This document shows positions 8,352-17,079 of a stretch of 64,000 nt of DNA, piece by piece (position 1 is the stretch's first letter; the number at the start of each line of letters is the position of its first letter). The DNA is from Anaeromyxobacter oryzae (GTDB lineage: Bacteria; Myxococcota; Myxococcia; Myxococcales; Anaeromyxobacteraceae), in assembly GCF_023169945.1 (NCBI RefSeq), contig NZ_AP025591.1, positions 806,001-870,000 on the forward strand, in the 5' to 3' direction. The notes under the pieces were generated by a model. That model was given only the letters and a program-made list of their open reading frames with translations. It was not told the DNA's origin and did not search any database. The translations under genes were made by a program, and so were the position numbers.

Positions 8352-10553
8352 TCAGGCCTCGGGCTTCAGGCGATCGGTCGCGTTCCCGCTGGCGGCGCCG
8401 TTGCCGGCGGCCGTCCCGGTCCCGCTGCCGCCCGCAGCCGCGTGGCCGCCGGCGTGCGTCGGCGCAGCCCCATGCGCCTGGGCCGACTCGCGCTCCGCGG
8501 CGGCCTGGGCGCGCCGGGCGCGCTCGCGCTCCCGCTCCCGCTCCTGGTAGCGGCGGATCGCGAACGAGAGGATCTCGCCGATGAGCCCGCGGTACTCGAT
8601 CCCGGCGGCCTGGGCGATGAGCACGAGGTCGGACCAGCCCGGGGCGAGGCCGGGGAGCGGGTTGCACTCGATGAAGAAGATCCGGCCGTCGGCGTCCATC
8701 CGGAAGTCGAGGCGTGCCACGTCGCGGCAGCCGAGAGCCGTGAAGCACTCGCGCGCCGCCTTCTCGAGCCGGTCGAGCTCCTTCGCGGAGAGCTTCGCGG
8801 GCACCTCGTAGCGGATCTTCTCGCTCCAGTCCTGCTTCATGTCGAACGAGTAGATCGGCGTCGGGTCGCTCGCGTCGAGGAACACGATCTCCATGGGCGG
8901 GAGGACGCGCGGGCGCCGCTCGCCGAGCAGGCCGACCGTGAACTCGCGGCCTGCGATGTAGCTCTCCACGAGCGCCGGCTGGCGGTACTTGGAGATGAGC
9001 TCCCGGGCGACTTCGCGGAGCTCGACCTCGTCGCGGACGATGGACTTCTTCGTGACGCCCTTGCTCGTCCCCTCCGCGACCGGCTTCACGAGCAGCGGGA
9101 ACGACAGCTCGCGCGGGAGCCGCTCCTTGCCGGTGTGGAGCACGGCGTAGTCCGGGGTGAGGATCCCGTGCGTGCGGACCATCCGCTTCGCGAGCGCCTT
9201 GTCGAGGGAGACCGAGAGCGCCGCCGGATCCGACCCGGTGTAGGGGATGTCGAGCAGCTCGAGGAGCGACGGCACCTGCGCCTCGCGGCTCCGGCCCTTG
9301 AAGCCCTCGGCGATGTTGAACACCACGTCGACCGGCGTCGAGGCGAGCACGACCGGGAGGTCCTGCGTCGCCTCGAGGTCGACGACCTCGTGGCCCCAGC
9401 TCGCGATGGCCTCGCGGATCGCCTGGAGCGTCTTCGGCGAGTCGTACTCGGCCTCGTCGTCCTGCTCGCCGGCGGGATCCGGAGTGACGCGCTTCACGTT
9501 GAACGAGAAGCCGACCTTGAGCCGCTCGGTGCGGCGCGGCCGGCCGCGGCGCGCGTTCTTGTCGGCGATGCCCCAGCGCTCGACGGCGCTCCGGATCACC
9601 GCCCCGAGCACCGCGTCCGCGTGGAGGCCCTCGAGCGCGGCCGCGGCGTAGATGCCTGCGCCGGGCTCGAGCGAGGGGAGCGCGTTGATCTCGAGGAAGT
9701 AGACGTGCCCGTCGTCGCCGAGCCGGAGGTCGATCCGGCCGAGGTCGCGGATCCCGAGCTGCCGGTACACCGTCTCGCAGATCTGCTGGATCCGCTCGGC
9801 CTGGTGCCGCCGGACCTTCGCCGGGGCGCGGACGCTGACGTAGCGGTCGAGCTTCGTCTTGAGCTCGTAGTCGTAGATCGCGTAGCGGCGCGTCGCGGAG
9901 GCGGCCTCGTCGATCACGTACTCGACGGGCTGGAGGACGCCCTTCCGGTCCGGCGCGGCAGCCTCCAGGTACGGCACCGTGACGTCCCGGCCGACGACGT
10001 ACTCCTCGACGAGCAGGCCCGCCGGATACCGCCGGAGCGCCTCGTCCACCACCTCGTGGAGCCGGAGCGGGTCCTCCACGACCGAGTCCTGCGTGATGCC
10101 CTTCGAGCTCCCCTCGAAGTTCGGCTTCACGATGACGGGGTAGCGGAGCGCGTTCACCTGAAGCTGGCGCGCGTCCTCGAGGTACTGCCACCGCGGCGTC
10201 GGCACGCCGTGCTGCGCGAGGACGAGCTTCGTGAGCTGCTTGTCGAGGGTGAGCGCGAGCGCGTAGGCGTCCGAGCCGGTGTACGGCATGCCGAGCTCGT
10301 CGAAGAGCGCGGGGAAGAAGGCCTCGCGGAAGCGCCCGCGGCGGCCCTCGGCCGTGTTGAAGATGAGGTCCGGGCCGAACGCCTCGAGGCGCGCCACGGT
10401 GCGGGAGGCGGGCCCGGACACCTCGATGCGCTCCACCCGGTGCCCGAGGCGCTCGATCGCGCCGGCGAGCGCGTCGACGGTCTCGCGGGAGTCGAACTCG
10501 GCCTCGTCCTCGGAGTCGGAGAGCCGCAGGTTGTGGGTGAGGGCGATGCGCAT
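8352..10553 (-). CDS. Tandem ATP-grasp protein (two D-Ala-D-Ala ligase-like modules in one chain)
   Basis: The 733-residue product holds two complete ligase-like modules, about residues 1-335 and 345-690, each about the length of a whole D-alanine-D-alanine ligase. Module 1 shows VIVKPNFEGSSKG and a C-terminal FLEINALPSLEPG; module 2 shows LLVKPVAEGTSKG and FFIECNPLPGLAPG. These are the ATP-binding Lys/Gly loop and the Mg-binding E-x-N motif of ATP-grasp enzymes, and both copies look intact. The remaining tail is Arg/Glu then Gly/Ala-rich. ATG at 10551-10553 is chosen because GAGGT lies 9 bases upstream; a GTG three codons earlier is possible. It probably joins a carboxylate to an amine, but substrates are unknown and true peptidoglycan Ddl activity is not implied. 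Confidence 0.88.
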   Translation of the reverse strand: MRIALTHNLRLSDSEDEAEFDSRETVDALAGAIERLGHRVERIEVSGPASRTVARLEAFGPDLIFNTAEGRRGRFREAFFPALFDELGMPYTGSDAYALALTLDKQLTKLVLAQHGVPTPRWQYLEDARQLQVNALRYPVIVKPNFEGSSKGITQDSVVEDPLRLHEVVDEALRRYPAGLLVEEYVVGRDVTVPYLEAAAPDRKGVLQPVEYVIDEAASATRRYAIYDYELKTKLDRYVSVRAPAKVRRHQAERIQQICETVYRQLGIRDLGRIDLRLGDDGHVYFLEINALPSLEPGAGIYAAAALEGLHADAVLGAVIRSAVERWGIADKNARRGRPRRTERLKVGFSFNVKRVTPDPAGEQDDEAEYDSPKTLQAIREAIASWGHEVVDLEATQDLPVVLASTPVDVVFNIAEGFKGRSREAQVPSLLELLDIPYTGSDPAALSVSLDKALAKRMVRTHGILTPDYAVLHTGKERLPRELSFPLLVKPVAEGTSKGVTKKSIVRDEVELREVARELISKYRQPALVESYIAGREFTVGLLGERRPRVLPPMEIVFLDASDPTPIYSFDMKQDWSEKIRYEVPAKLSAKELDRLEKAARECFTALGCRDVARLDFRMDADGRIFFIECNPLPGLAPGWSDLVLIAQAAGIEYRGLIGEILSFAIRRYQERERERERARRAQAAAERESAQAHGAAPTHAGGHAAAGGSGTGTAAGNGAASGNATDRLKPEA

Positions 10554-10624
10554 CTCGGGCACACCTCGGCCGTCCCGCTAGGCGGGCAAGGCCTCGTCCT
10601 TCGGGTCTGAAGCTGGTGGGGGCT

Positions 10625-11164
10625 TCATGCAGCCGCGCGGGCGCGGTGGGCGCCCGTGGCGCTCGCCGTCGGCGGCGGGGGCGCCGGCGCGACGGGCGTG
10701 AGGTTCGGGGACACCGCGTCCTCCTTCGCCAGCACCTTCGCGTCGACGACCTGGGTGTCCGCGAAGATGTCGCCGATCCGGATGCCCAGCCGGTCGGTGA
10801 AGATCATGTACGCCTCGAACGCCACGATCGGCACGCCGGCCACGAACAGCACGGGCCAGAGGAGCGGCACGGACCAGAACACCGCGACGAGCGCGAAGGA
10901 CGCGTTCCGCAGCATCGACTCGTAGTACGCAGCCGGCGCGCGGCGCGGCACGACGACGGCGCGGACGCCGAAGATCTTCTTCCCGATGGACTGACCCTGG
11001 AAGAGGCCGTCCGCGACGAGCAGGTACATCGCCGCGAGGATCGGCCCGAGCTGGTAGATCTGCGCGAGCGCGAACGCGATGGTGAAGTCGACGAGGCGCG
11101 CGAGCGCGCGGAGCGTCAGGTCCGCCTTCGGGTACGGGCTGCCCTCCGGCCGCGCGTCGCGCAT
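10625..11164 (-). CDS. RDD-family membrane protein
   Basis: This 179-residue protein has three or four hydrophobic segments (about residues 25-60 and 88-125) and the Arg...Asp pair (ARLVDF) in the first helix that names the RDD family, plus GQSIGKKIFGVR between helices, also typical of the family. The C-terminal 45 residues are Pro/Ala-rich and probably cytoplasmic and disordered. RDD proteins are small membrane proteins, some implicated in ion or substrate transport; the role here is unknown. Its start is 4 bases after the stop of the DUF4177-like gene, so it is the last gene of a hemB-led run on this strand. Confidence 0.85.
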   Translation of the reverse strand: MRDARPEGSPYPKADLTLRALARLVDFTIAFALAQIYQLGPILAAMYLLVADGLFQGQSIGKKIFGVRAVVVPRRAPAAYYESMLRNASFALVAVFWSVPLLWPVLFVAGVPIVAFEAYMIFTDRLGIRIGDIFADTQVVDAKVLAKEDAVSPNLTPVAPAPPPPTASATGAHRARAAA

Positions 11165-11168
11165 CGCT

Positions 11169-11405
11169 CTAGGCCCGCCCCGCGCTCGCCGCGCGGGCGG
11201 TCGTCCCGCCCGGCGGCTCGCCGCGCACGAAGAAGAGGTATGCGAGGGCCGGCCGGTGCGAGCCCTCCCGCATCACGAAGTGCAGCGACTCGAAGGCGAA
11301 CCCCTGCCCCGTCCACTCGTTCAGGGCGCGCTCCAGGGTCTCGTCCGCGACGGGCGAGACCTCCACGACCTTGTAGGCCGGTGCGGGCGCGCCCCCGGAG
11401 CTCAA
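11169..11405 (-). CDS. DUF4177-like small protein, TTG start overlapping hemB stop
   Basis: This 78-residue product reads from TTG at 11405-11403, which overlaps the hemB TGA in the tetramer TTGA, with a GAAGAAG purine run just upstream. The core [28 protein letters not shown] and LAYLFFVRG follows the beta-helix-beta plan of DUF4177 proteins (YKVV...LE..LN..a.qGWel). No in-frame ATG exists, so ATG-only gene finding misses it. The overlap predicts translational coupling to hemB. Function of the family is unknown. Confidence 0.7.
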   Translation of the reverse strand: MSSGGAPAPAYKVVEVSPVADETLERALNEWTGQGFAFESLHFVMREGSHRPALAYLFFVRGEPPGGTTARAASAGRA

Positions 11406-12427
11406 CGCTTCTTCCCCGAGAGGAGCTGGGCGGCGTGCTTCGCGTAGTACGTGAGCACGAGGTCGGCGCCGGCGCGGCGGCAGCAGAGGAGCGTCTCGAG
11501 GACGACGCGGTCCTCGTCGATCCACCCGCGCTCGGCGGCCGCCTTGATCATCGCGTACTCGCCGGACACGTGGTACGCGGCGGTCGGCACGTCGACCCGG
11601 TCGCGGATGAGCCGGAGGATGTCGAGGTACGGGACGGCCGGCTTCACCATCACCATGTCCGCGCCCTCCTCGAGGTCGAGCTCGACCTCGCGGAGCGCCT
11701 CCCGCCAGTTCGCGGGATCCATCTGGTAGCCCTTGCGATCCTTCGGGATGCCCGGGCCCGGCTGCGGGGCGCTCTCCGCCGCGTCCCGGAACGGGCCGTA
11801 GAAGGCGCCCGCGAACTTCGCCGCGTACGAGAGGATCGGCACGTCCTGGTAGCCGTGGCCGTCGAGGAGCGTGCGGATGGCCGCGACGCGGCCGTCCATC
11901 ATGTCCGACGGCGCGACGATGTCCGCGCCCGCCTTCGCGTGCGCGAGCGCCTCCTTCGCGAGGAGGGGGAGCGTGGCGTCGTTGTCGACCTGGAGGTCCT
12001 GCCCGGGCCCACCGGCCTTCGGCGCCTTGAGGATGCCGCAGTGGCCGTGGTCCGTGTACTCGCACATGCAGACGTCGGTCATGACGACCATGCCCGGCAC
12101 CTGCTCCTTCAGCGCCCGGATCGCCCGCGGGATGATGCCGTCCTCGGCGTAGGCCTCGGTGCCCTGCGCGTCCTTCCGCTCCGGGATCCCGAACAGGATC
12201 ACCGACCGGACGCCCGCCTCGTAGCCCTCCTGCGCCTCGGCGACCAGCTCGTCGACCGAGAGCTGGAAGACGCCCGGCATGCTCTTCACCGCGTTCCGCA
12301 CGCGCTGGCCGGGGACCGCGAAGAGCGGCCACACGAGATCGTCGGGGGCGAGGTGCGTCTCGCGCACCAGGCTCCGGAGGACCTCGGTGCGGCGCATGCG
12401 GCGGGGGCGGATCTGGGGGAAGGGCAT
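11402..12427 (-). CDS. hemB: Porphobilinogen synthase (delta-aminolevulinic acid dehydratase)
   Basis: The enzyme condenses two molecules of 5-aminolevulinate to porphobilinogen, the second step of tetrapyrrole synthesis (haem, cobalamin), in the cytoplasm. The 341-residue length is normal. The zinc-binding cluster [13 protein letters not shown] supplies C120, C122 and C130, marking the zinc-dependent class. The two active-site lysines are K204 ([13 protein letters not shown]) and K262 ([12 protein letters not shown], the Schiff-base Lys). It heads a probable operon with the DUF4177-like gene (stop/start overlap) and the RDD gene. The DUF1015 gene lies 81 bases upstream on the same strand. 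Confidence 0.97.
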   Translation of the reverse strand: MPFPQIRPRRMRRTEVLRSLVRETHLAPDDLVWPLFAVPGQRVRNAVKSMPGVFQLSVDELVAEAQEGYEAGVRSVILFGIPERKDAQGTEAYAEDGIIPRAIRALKEQVPGMVVMTDVCMCEYTDHGHCGILKAPKAGGPGQDLQVDNDATLPLLAKEALAHAKAGADIVAPSDMMDGRVAAIRTLLDGHGYQDVPILSYAAKFAGAFYGPFRDAAESAPQPGPGIPKDRKGYQMDPANWREALREVELDLEEGADMVMVKPAVPYLDILRLIRDRVDVPTAAYHVSGEYAMIKAAAERGWIDEDRVVLETLLCCRRAGADLVLTYYAKHAAQLLSGKKR

Positions 12428-12508
12428 GGCGGTTTTCTAGCGCACTCGGGCGAGACTTTGAAGGTTCCGGCGCGGCGCCCTCCCGGCGCCGGGGCGGCCG
12501 GACGCCCG

Positions 12509-13855
12509 CTAGGGGACGTCGCGCGGGTTCACGTCGCGCATCACGAGCCCGGACTGGAGCCGCGGGTAGAAGTACGTGCTCTTCTGCGGCATCGTCTCCC
12601 CCATCTCCCCCACCGCCTCCACCTGCCACATCGGCGTGGGGTTCAGCAGGAAGCCGACCGGGTGCTCGCCGGAGAGGACGCGGTTCACCGCCTCGCCGGC
12701 GTCGCGGACGTACGTGACGTTCTCCTGCGCCTCGATGGCGCGGGGCGACAGGCCCAGCAGGTGCTGGAGGACCGCGCCGTGGAGCACGGTCACGTCGAGC
12801 GCCCGGAGCGTCTCGTTCCGGGGGAGCTCGGCCGCCTCGAGGTCGGCGTCGTCGCGCAGCGTGAGCACGCGCGCCTTCTGGTCCTCGTGCGTCACCATGA
12901 GGAACGCGGTGGACTTCCCGGCGTGCTCCGCGAGCTTCGACACGGCCCAGGCCCGGCCGGCGGGGCGCCGGATGTCCTCGGGGAGGGTGTCCACCGTGAA
13001 GAACCGGGAGAGCGCCTGCACGAACGCCGCCGCGGAGAAGTCGCGGAGGCCATAGATGAGCCGGTGCGTCGGGAACAGGATGAGGCCCGGATCGCTCATC
13101 GGGCAGAGGAAGAAGAGCGCGTAGTGGTGGCCGCCGTCCTCCGGGAGCCCCGGCTGCTGCTCGTCGAGGAGCCGCCGGTAGGCGAGGCACGTCTCGTACC
13201 GGTGGTGCCCGTCCGCGATGACGATCCGCTCGCGCGCGGTGAGCGCGCGGAACGCCGCGACCGCCTCGGGCGCATCGACGCGCCAGAGCCGGTGGCGCAC
13301 GCCGTCGTCGGAGTCCGCCTCGGCGACGGGCTCGTGGCCGGTGGTGAACTCGTCGATGGCGCGGGCGGTGGCGCGGCCCTCGTCGCGGTACAGCCCGAAC
13401 AGCGGGGAGAGGTTCGCCTTCACGGCCTTGAGCAGCTCGAGGCGATCCGCCTTGGGCGCGGTGAGCGTCTTCTCGTGGGGGACGATGATCCCCTCGCGGA
13501 ACTCGTGGAGGCGCACGGCGGCCATGAACCCGCGCCGCTTCACGTGCCGGCCGTCCGGCGCCCAGAAGCTCTGCTCGAGGGGGTAGAACGCCGGGGCCGG
13601 ATCCCGGCGGAGCACGCCCTCGAGCTGCCACGCCGCCCAGTACTCGCCGGCGCGCGTGTACTTGTTCGAGGTCGGCGAGTCGCCGGGACGATCGTCACCC
13701 ACGGTGACATGCACGATGTTGTGCGGATTGCGGCGGAGCAGCTCGTCCCGCTGCTCGAGCGAGATGAGATCGTACGGCGGCGCCAGCAGCTGCCCGAGGG
13801 CCCGCCCCCGCGAGGCTGCGTACCGGATGCCGCGGAACGGGACGATGTCCGCCAT
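12509..13855 (-). CDS. DUF1015-family protein
   Basis: This 448-residue soluble protein carries the features of the DUF1015 family: an N-terminal PFRGIRY then LLAPPYDLIS, a NPHNIVHVTVGDD segment, and a central VIADGHHRYETCLAYR motif with paired His residues and an acidic residue that could bind metal or phosphate. The length matches the family (about 400-450). No signal peptide or membrane segment is present. The biochemical function of this family is not firmly established, so no reaction is assigned. It precedes hemB on the same strand, 81 bases apart. Confidence 0.88.
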   Translation of the reverse strand: MADIVPFRGIRYAASRGRALGQLLAPPYDLISLEQRDELLRRNPHNIVHVTVGDDRPGDSPTSNKYTRAGEYWAAWQLEGVLRRDPAPAFYPLEQSFWAPDGRHVKRRGFMAAVRLHEFREGIIVPHEKTLTAPKADRLELLKAVKANLSPLFGLYRDEGRATARAIDEFTTGHEPVAEADSDDGVRHRLWRVDAPEAVAAFRALTARERIVIADGHHRYETCLAYRRLLDEQQPGLPEDGGHHYALFFLCPMSDPGLILFPTHRLIYGLRDFSAAAFVQALSRFFTVDTLPEDIRRPAGRAWAVSKLAEHAGKSTAFLMVTHEDQKARVLTLRDDADLEAAELPRNETLRALDVTVLHGAVLQHLLGLSPRAIEAQENVTYVRDAGEAVNRVLSGEHPVGFLLNPTPMWQVEAVGEMGETMPQKSTYFYPRLQSGLVMRDVNPRDVP

Positions 13856-13909
13856 GGGGTCTGGGACCCTAGATCACGGCCCCGTCCGGTGCAAGGCGCC
13901 GGGGGGGCG

Positions 13910-14566
13910 TCATCGTCGCGGGCCGCGCCCCGCTCCCGGCCCCGCCGGGAGCGCCCCGCCGCGCGCGAGCTCGGCCTGGAGGTCCTCGAACGGCACCGCA
14001 CCCGCGCGGACCAGCCGCAGGGCCTCGCCCTCGACTAGGACGACGGTGCTCGCGAGGCCTCCCGGCGTCGGCCCCGCGTCGAGCACGTGATCCACCCGCG
14101 CCCGGAGCGCGGGATCGAGCGCCTCGACGCGGTCCGGCGGGGGTCCTCCGGAGAGGTTCGCCGACGTCGACACGAGGGGCGCGCCGGCCGCGGCCGCCAG
14201 CGCCCGCGCGAGCTCGCTCCCGGGCACCCGGATCCCGATGGTCGCGCCGCCGGCGGTGATCGCCGGGTGGAGACCCGGCCGGGCGGGCAGCACGAGCGTG
14301 AGCGGGCCGGGCCAGAACCGGTCCGCGAGCCGAGCCGCGGCGCCCTCGAGCGTCGCCACGGCGAGGACCTGCGCCCGGTCGGCCGCGAGGAGCGGGAGCG
14401 GCTTCCCCTCCGGCCGCAGCTTCGCGCGCGCGAGCCGGTCGAGGGCGTCGCCGGCGCTCGAGAGCGCCCCGAGGCCATAGAAGGTCTCGGTGGGGTAGAC
14501 GACGATACCGCCCGCCCTCAGCACGGCGGCGGCCTCGGCGACGCGGCGCTCGAGCTCGGGGTGCAC
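13910..14566 (-). CDS. tsaC: L-threonylcarbamoyladenylate synthase (YrdC/Sua5 family)
   Basis: The enzyme makes threonylcarbamoyl-AMP from threonine, bicarbonate and ATP, the first step of the t6A37 tRNA modification. Diagnostic segments are the N-terminal GGIVVYPTETFYGLG, the KLRPEGKPLPLL substrate loop, FWPGPLTLVLPA, IGIRVPG, and LVSTSANLSGGPP. The 218 residues correspond to the catalytic domain without the Sua5 C-terminal domain, hence TsaC-type. It starts at GTG 14564-14566. The next gene upstream on the strand is the sugar transferase, whose stop is 51 bases away. Confidence 0.94.
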   Translation of the reverse strand: MHPELERRVAEAAAVLRAGGIVVYPTETFYGLGALSSAGDALDRLARAKLRPEGKPLPLLAADRAQVLAVATLEGAAARLADRFWPGPLTLVLPARPGLHPAITAGGATIGIRVPGSELARALAAAAGAPLVSTSANLSGGPPPDRVEALDPALRARVDHVLDAGPTPGGLASTVVLVEGEALRLVRAGAVPFEDLQAELARGGALPAGPGAGRGPRR

Positions 14567-14617
14567 CGGCGCATCTTACGCGGCCGCCGCGCGCCGCGCC
14601 CGGCCCGCGGGCCCGCG

Positions 14618-16027
14618 CTACCGCGCGCCCCGGCCGAGGAGGACGGCCGGGATCGTCCGGAGGACGATGCGGAGGTCCTCCCAGAGGGACCACCGGTCGA
14701 TGTAGGCGAGGTCGAGCTCCATCCAGCGCCGGAACCCGACGTCGGAGCGGCCGGAGACCTGCCACGTGCAGGTGATCCCCGGTTTCACCGAGAGGCGACG
14801 GCGCTGCCACCGCTCGTACCGGCGGACCTCCTCCGGGAGCGGCGGCCGCGGGCCGACGAGGCTCATCTCGCCGCGGAGCACGTTCCACAGCTGCGGCAGC
14901 TCGTCGATGGACGTGCGGCGCAGGACCCGGCCGACGCGCGTGACGCGGGGGTCGTGCCGGAGCTTGAACACCGGCCCGTCCGCCTCGTTCAGCGCGAGCA
15001 GCGCGGCGCGCTCGCCCTCGGCGCCGGCGCGCATCGAGCGGAACTTGTAGAGCGTGAAGGTCCGCCCGGCGCGCCCGACGCGCCGCTGCCGGAACAGGAT
15101 CGGCCCCGGCGACTCGAGCCGGATCGCGAGCGCGGCGGCGAGGAGCGCCGGCGAGAGGACGACGAGCCCGAGCGCGCTCACGGCGAGATCGAAGGCGCGC
15201 TTCGCGGCGAGCTTCAGGACGTCCTGCGGCGCGGCGGCGTACGAGAGCACCGGGATCCCGTCCAGCTCCTCGATGCTGAGCGGCGCCTCGAGGCCGGGGA
15301 ACAGGTCGAGGCCGATCTTCGCCGGCGTCCCCTGCTCCTCGCACGCCGCGACGGCGTCCTCGATGTCCGCCAGGCCCTCCCGCGGCACGGCGAAGACCAC
15401 GAGGTCGAGCGCATGGCGCTCGAGGAGATCCGCCATCTCCGGGACGCGGCCGAGCACCGGGCCCGGCAGCCCGCGGCGGGCCACGCCCTCCTCGAGGACG
15501 AACCCGGCGAACCTGAACCCCCACTCCGGCCGCGCGAGGAAGCGGCGGCGCAGGTCGCGCGCGAGCGGCCCCGAGCCGACGACCGCGAACGACCGCGTGT
15601 TGTAGCCGCGGCGCCGGACCGCGCGCGCGATCGTCCGCAGCGCCACACGGCTCGCGGCGAGGAGCCCGAGCGCGAGCGCGAGCCATGCGAGGAGCAGCAG
15701 GCGCGACAGGTCGCCCTTCGCGAGCCAGCCGGCGGCCATGAGCCCGACCGCGAGCCCCGCCGCGGCGCGCGCGACTCGCGCGAGCTCCTCGCGGAGCGAC
15801 CGCGTCCGGTACGCGCCGTACACGCCGGCGAGGCCCGCCGCGCCGATCCAGAGGAGGAGCGCGAGCGCGACCCAGGCGACGTGCCGTCCCGCGGGGAGCA
15901 GCCCCGGGAGGCGCGCCGGGGCGGCGCTCGCGCGGGCCGCGTAGGCGAGCGGGAACGCCGCCGCGACGAGCCCGAGATCGAGCGCGCGGAGCCCCGCCGA
16001 GACCGCTCGTGCGCGCTCCTTCAGCAT
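14618..16027 (-). CDS. Polyprenyl-phosphate glycosyl-1-phosphate transferase (initiating enzyme of polysaccharide synthesis)
   Basis: This 469-residue membrane enzyme is predicted to transfer a sugar-1-phosphate from an NDP-sugar to undecaprenyl phosphate. It begins at ATG 16025-16027 after GGGG; the longer open frame upstream is antisense noise. The N-terminal half has about four or five hydrophobic helices (to about residue 130) and then a Rossmann-like CoA-binding-3 domain (SFAVVGSGPLARDLRRR, about 155-270). The C-terminal bacterial sugar transferase domain begins KRAFDLAVSALGLVVLSP and contains LYKFRSM and DELPQLWNVLRGEMSLVGPRP with catalytic acidic residues. The architecture is that of WbaP/WcaJ-like exopolysaccharide initiators. 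It starts the polysaccharide locus and is divergent to the GT2 gene. Confidence 0.95.
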   Translation of the reverse strand: MLKERARAVSAGLRALDLGLVAAAFPLAYAARASAAPARLPGLLPAGRHVAWVALALLLWIGAAGLAGVYGAYRTRSLREELARVARAAAGLAVGLMAAGWLAKGDLSRLLLLAWLALALGLLAASRVALRTIARAVRRRGYNTRSFAVVGSGPLARDLRRRFLARPEWGFRFAGFVLEEGVARRGLPGPVLGRVPEMADLLERHALDLVVFAVPREGLADIEDAVAACEEQGTPAKIGLDLFPGLEAPLSIEELDGIPVLSYAAAPQDVLKLAAKRAFDLAVSALGLVVLSPALLAAALAIRLESPGPILFRQRRVGRAGRTFTLYKFRSMRAGAEGERAALLALNEADGPVFKLRHDPRVTRVGRVLRRTSIDELPQLWNVLRGEMSLVGPRPPLPEEVRRYERWQRRRLSVKPGITCTWQVSGRSDVGFRRWMELDLAYIDRWSLWEDLRIVLRTIPAVLLGRGAR

Positions 16028-16041
16028 GATCCCCGCGAGTC

Positions 16042-16066
16042 CCCCCCCGGCCCGGGGCCGGGGGGG
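16042..16066. repeat. Near-perfect GC hairpin in a divergent promoter region
   Basis: Seven C, GG, CCC are mirrored by GGG, CC and seven G around a single central base, giving a 12-bp stem. It lies between the divergent sugar transferase (start 16027) and GT2 (start 16114) genes, inside the likely 5' leader of the former. It could act as a transcript hairpin or simply be a compositional extreme. Confidence 0.5.
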
Positions 16067-16113
16067 TTCCCCGCGCCCGCCGGCGAGCACAAGGTCGCGA
16101 CGGCGGCGCGCGC

Positions 16114-17079
16114 ATGGAAGACACCTTCTTCGTGGTCGTGAACTGGAACGGCGCAGCGCTCCTCCCCGCGTGCCTGGACGCGCTGCGGGCCCAGATCCGC
16201 CCGGCGCGCGTGATCGTCGTCGACAACGGATCGGTGGACGGGAGCGCGGCCGTCGTCGCGGCGCGGCCGTGGGTCGAGTGGCTCGGCCTCGGCGAGAACA
16301 CCGGCTTCGCCGCCGGCGCGAACGCCGGGATGCGCCGGGCGCTGCTCGCCGGCGCCCGCTTCGTCGCCCTCGTGAACACCGACGTGCTGCTCGCGCCGGA
16401 CTGGCTCGCGCGCGTCCGGGACGACGCGGACCGCCACCCGGCGTGCGGCCTCTGGAACGGGCTCCTCGTCTTCGCCGACGATCCGGGGCGCGTGAACTCC
16501 ACGGGGCTCGTGCTGGACCGGGTCCTCCGCGGAAAGGATCGCGACTTCGGCGTCCCGCTCGCGCGGCTCGCGCGCGGCGACGGCCCCGTCCCCGGCGTGA
16601 CCGGCGGCGCCCTCCTCCTGCGCGCCGCGACCCTCCGCGCCATCGGCCTCCTCGACCCGGCCTACTTCGCCTACTGCGAGGATGCCGACCTCTCGCTGCG
16701 CGCCGCGCGAGCCGGGATCGGCTGCCGCTTCGTCGCGGCGGCGCGCGGCGTCCACGGCTACGCGCGGACCACCGGCGCGGGCTCGCCGCTCCAGCGCTAC
16801 CTGCTCGGCCGGAACCACCTCCTGCTCGCCGCGCGCCACATGCCGCTCGCGGCGGCCCTGATCGCCGTCCCCGCGCTCGCCGCGCTCCGCGTCGCGCTCG
16901 CGTGCCCGCGCGAGCTCCTCCGGCGCCGCCCCGCCCACGCCGCGGCGCAGCTCCGCGCCGCCCGCGATGGCCTCCGGCTCGCGGCGGGCGCGCTCGCGGC
17001 GCGCCTCGGCGGCCGGGGCGGAAACGCGGCCTACCCGGCGGCGGTGCCGGCCGCCGGAGCGCCCTGGAGCGCCCGGTAG
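16114..17079 (+). CDS. Family 2 glycosyltransferase (rhamnosyltransferase-like)
   Basis: This 321-residue GT-A type transferase begins VVVNWNGAALLPACLDAL, followed by VIVVDNGSVDGS (nucleotide-binding), LGENTGFAAGANAGM and the metal-binding NTDVLL (DXD-like). FAYCEDADLSLRA further on supplies the acidic catalytic region. This arrangement is typical of WbbL-like dTDP-rhamnosyltransferases, but the donor is not certain. The C-terminus has hydrophobic helices (about 245-265) that may associate with the membrane. The last 49 bases overlap the 3' end of the convergent wzt gene. It acts in the cytoplasm on lipid-linked glycan, in the locus opened by the sugar transferase. Confidence 0.9.
   Translation: MEDTFFVVVNWNGAALLPACLDALRAQIRPARVIVVDNGSVDGSAAVVAARPWVEWLGLGENTGFAAGANAGMRRALLAGARFVALVNTDVLLAPDWLARVRDDADRHPACGLWNGLLVFADDPGRVNSTGLVLDRVLRGKDRDFGVPLARLARGDGPVPGVTGGALLLRAATLRAIGLLDPAYFAYCEDADLSLRAARAGIGCRFVAAARGVHGYARTTGAGSPLQRYLLGRNHLLLAARHMPLAAALIAVPALAALRVALACPRELLRRRPAHAAAQLRAARDGLRLAAGALAARLGGRGGNAAYPAAVPAAGAPWSAR

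Noticed and set aside
7036..8550. 504-codon plus-strand frame opposite the P1 peptidase
   Set aside because: Antisense shadow with Asp/Arg/His-rich translation; the peptidase on the other strand has clear family motifs.
10616..14038. 1140-codon plus-strand frame across hemB and neighbours
   Set aside because: It spans several real minus-strand genes and their intergenic regions.
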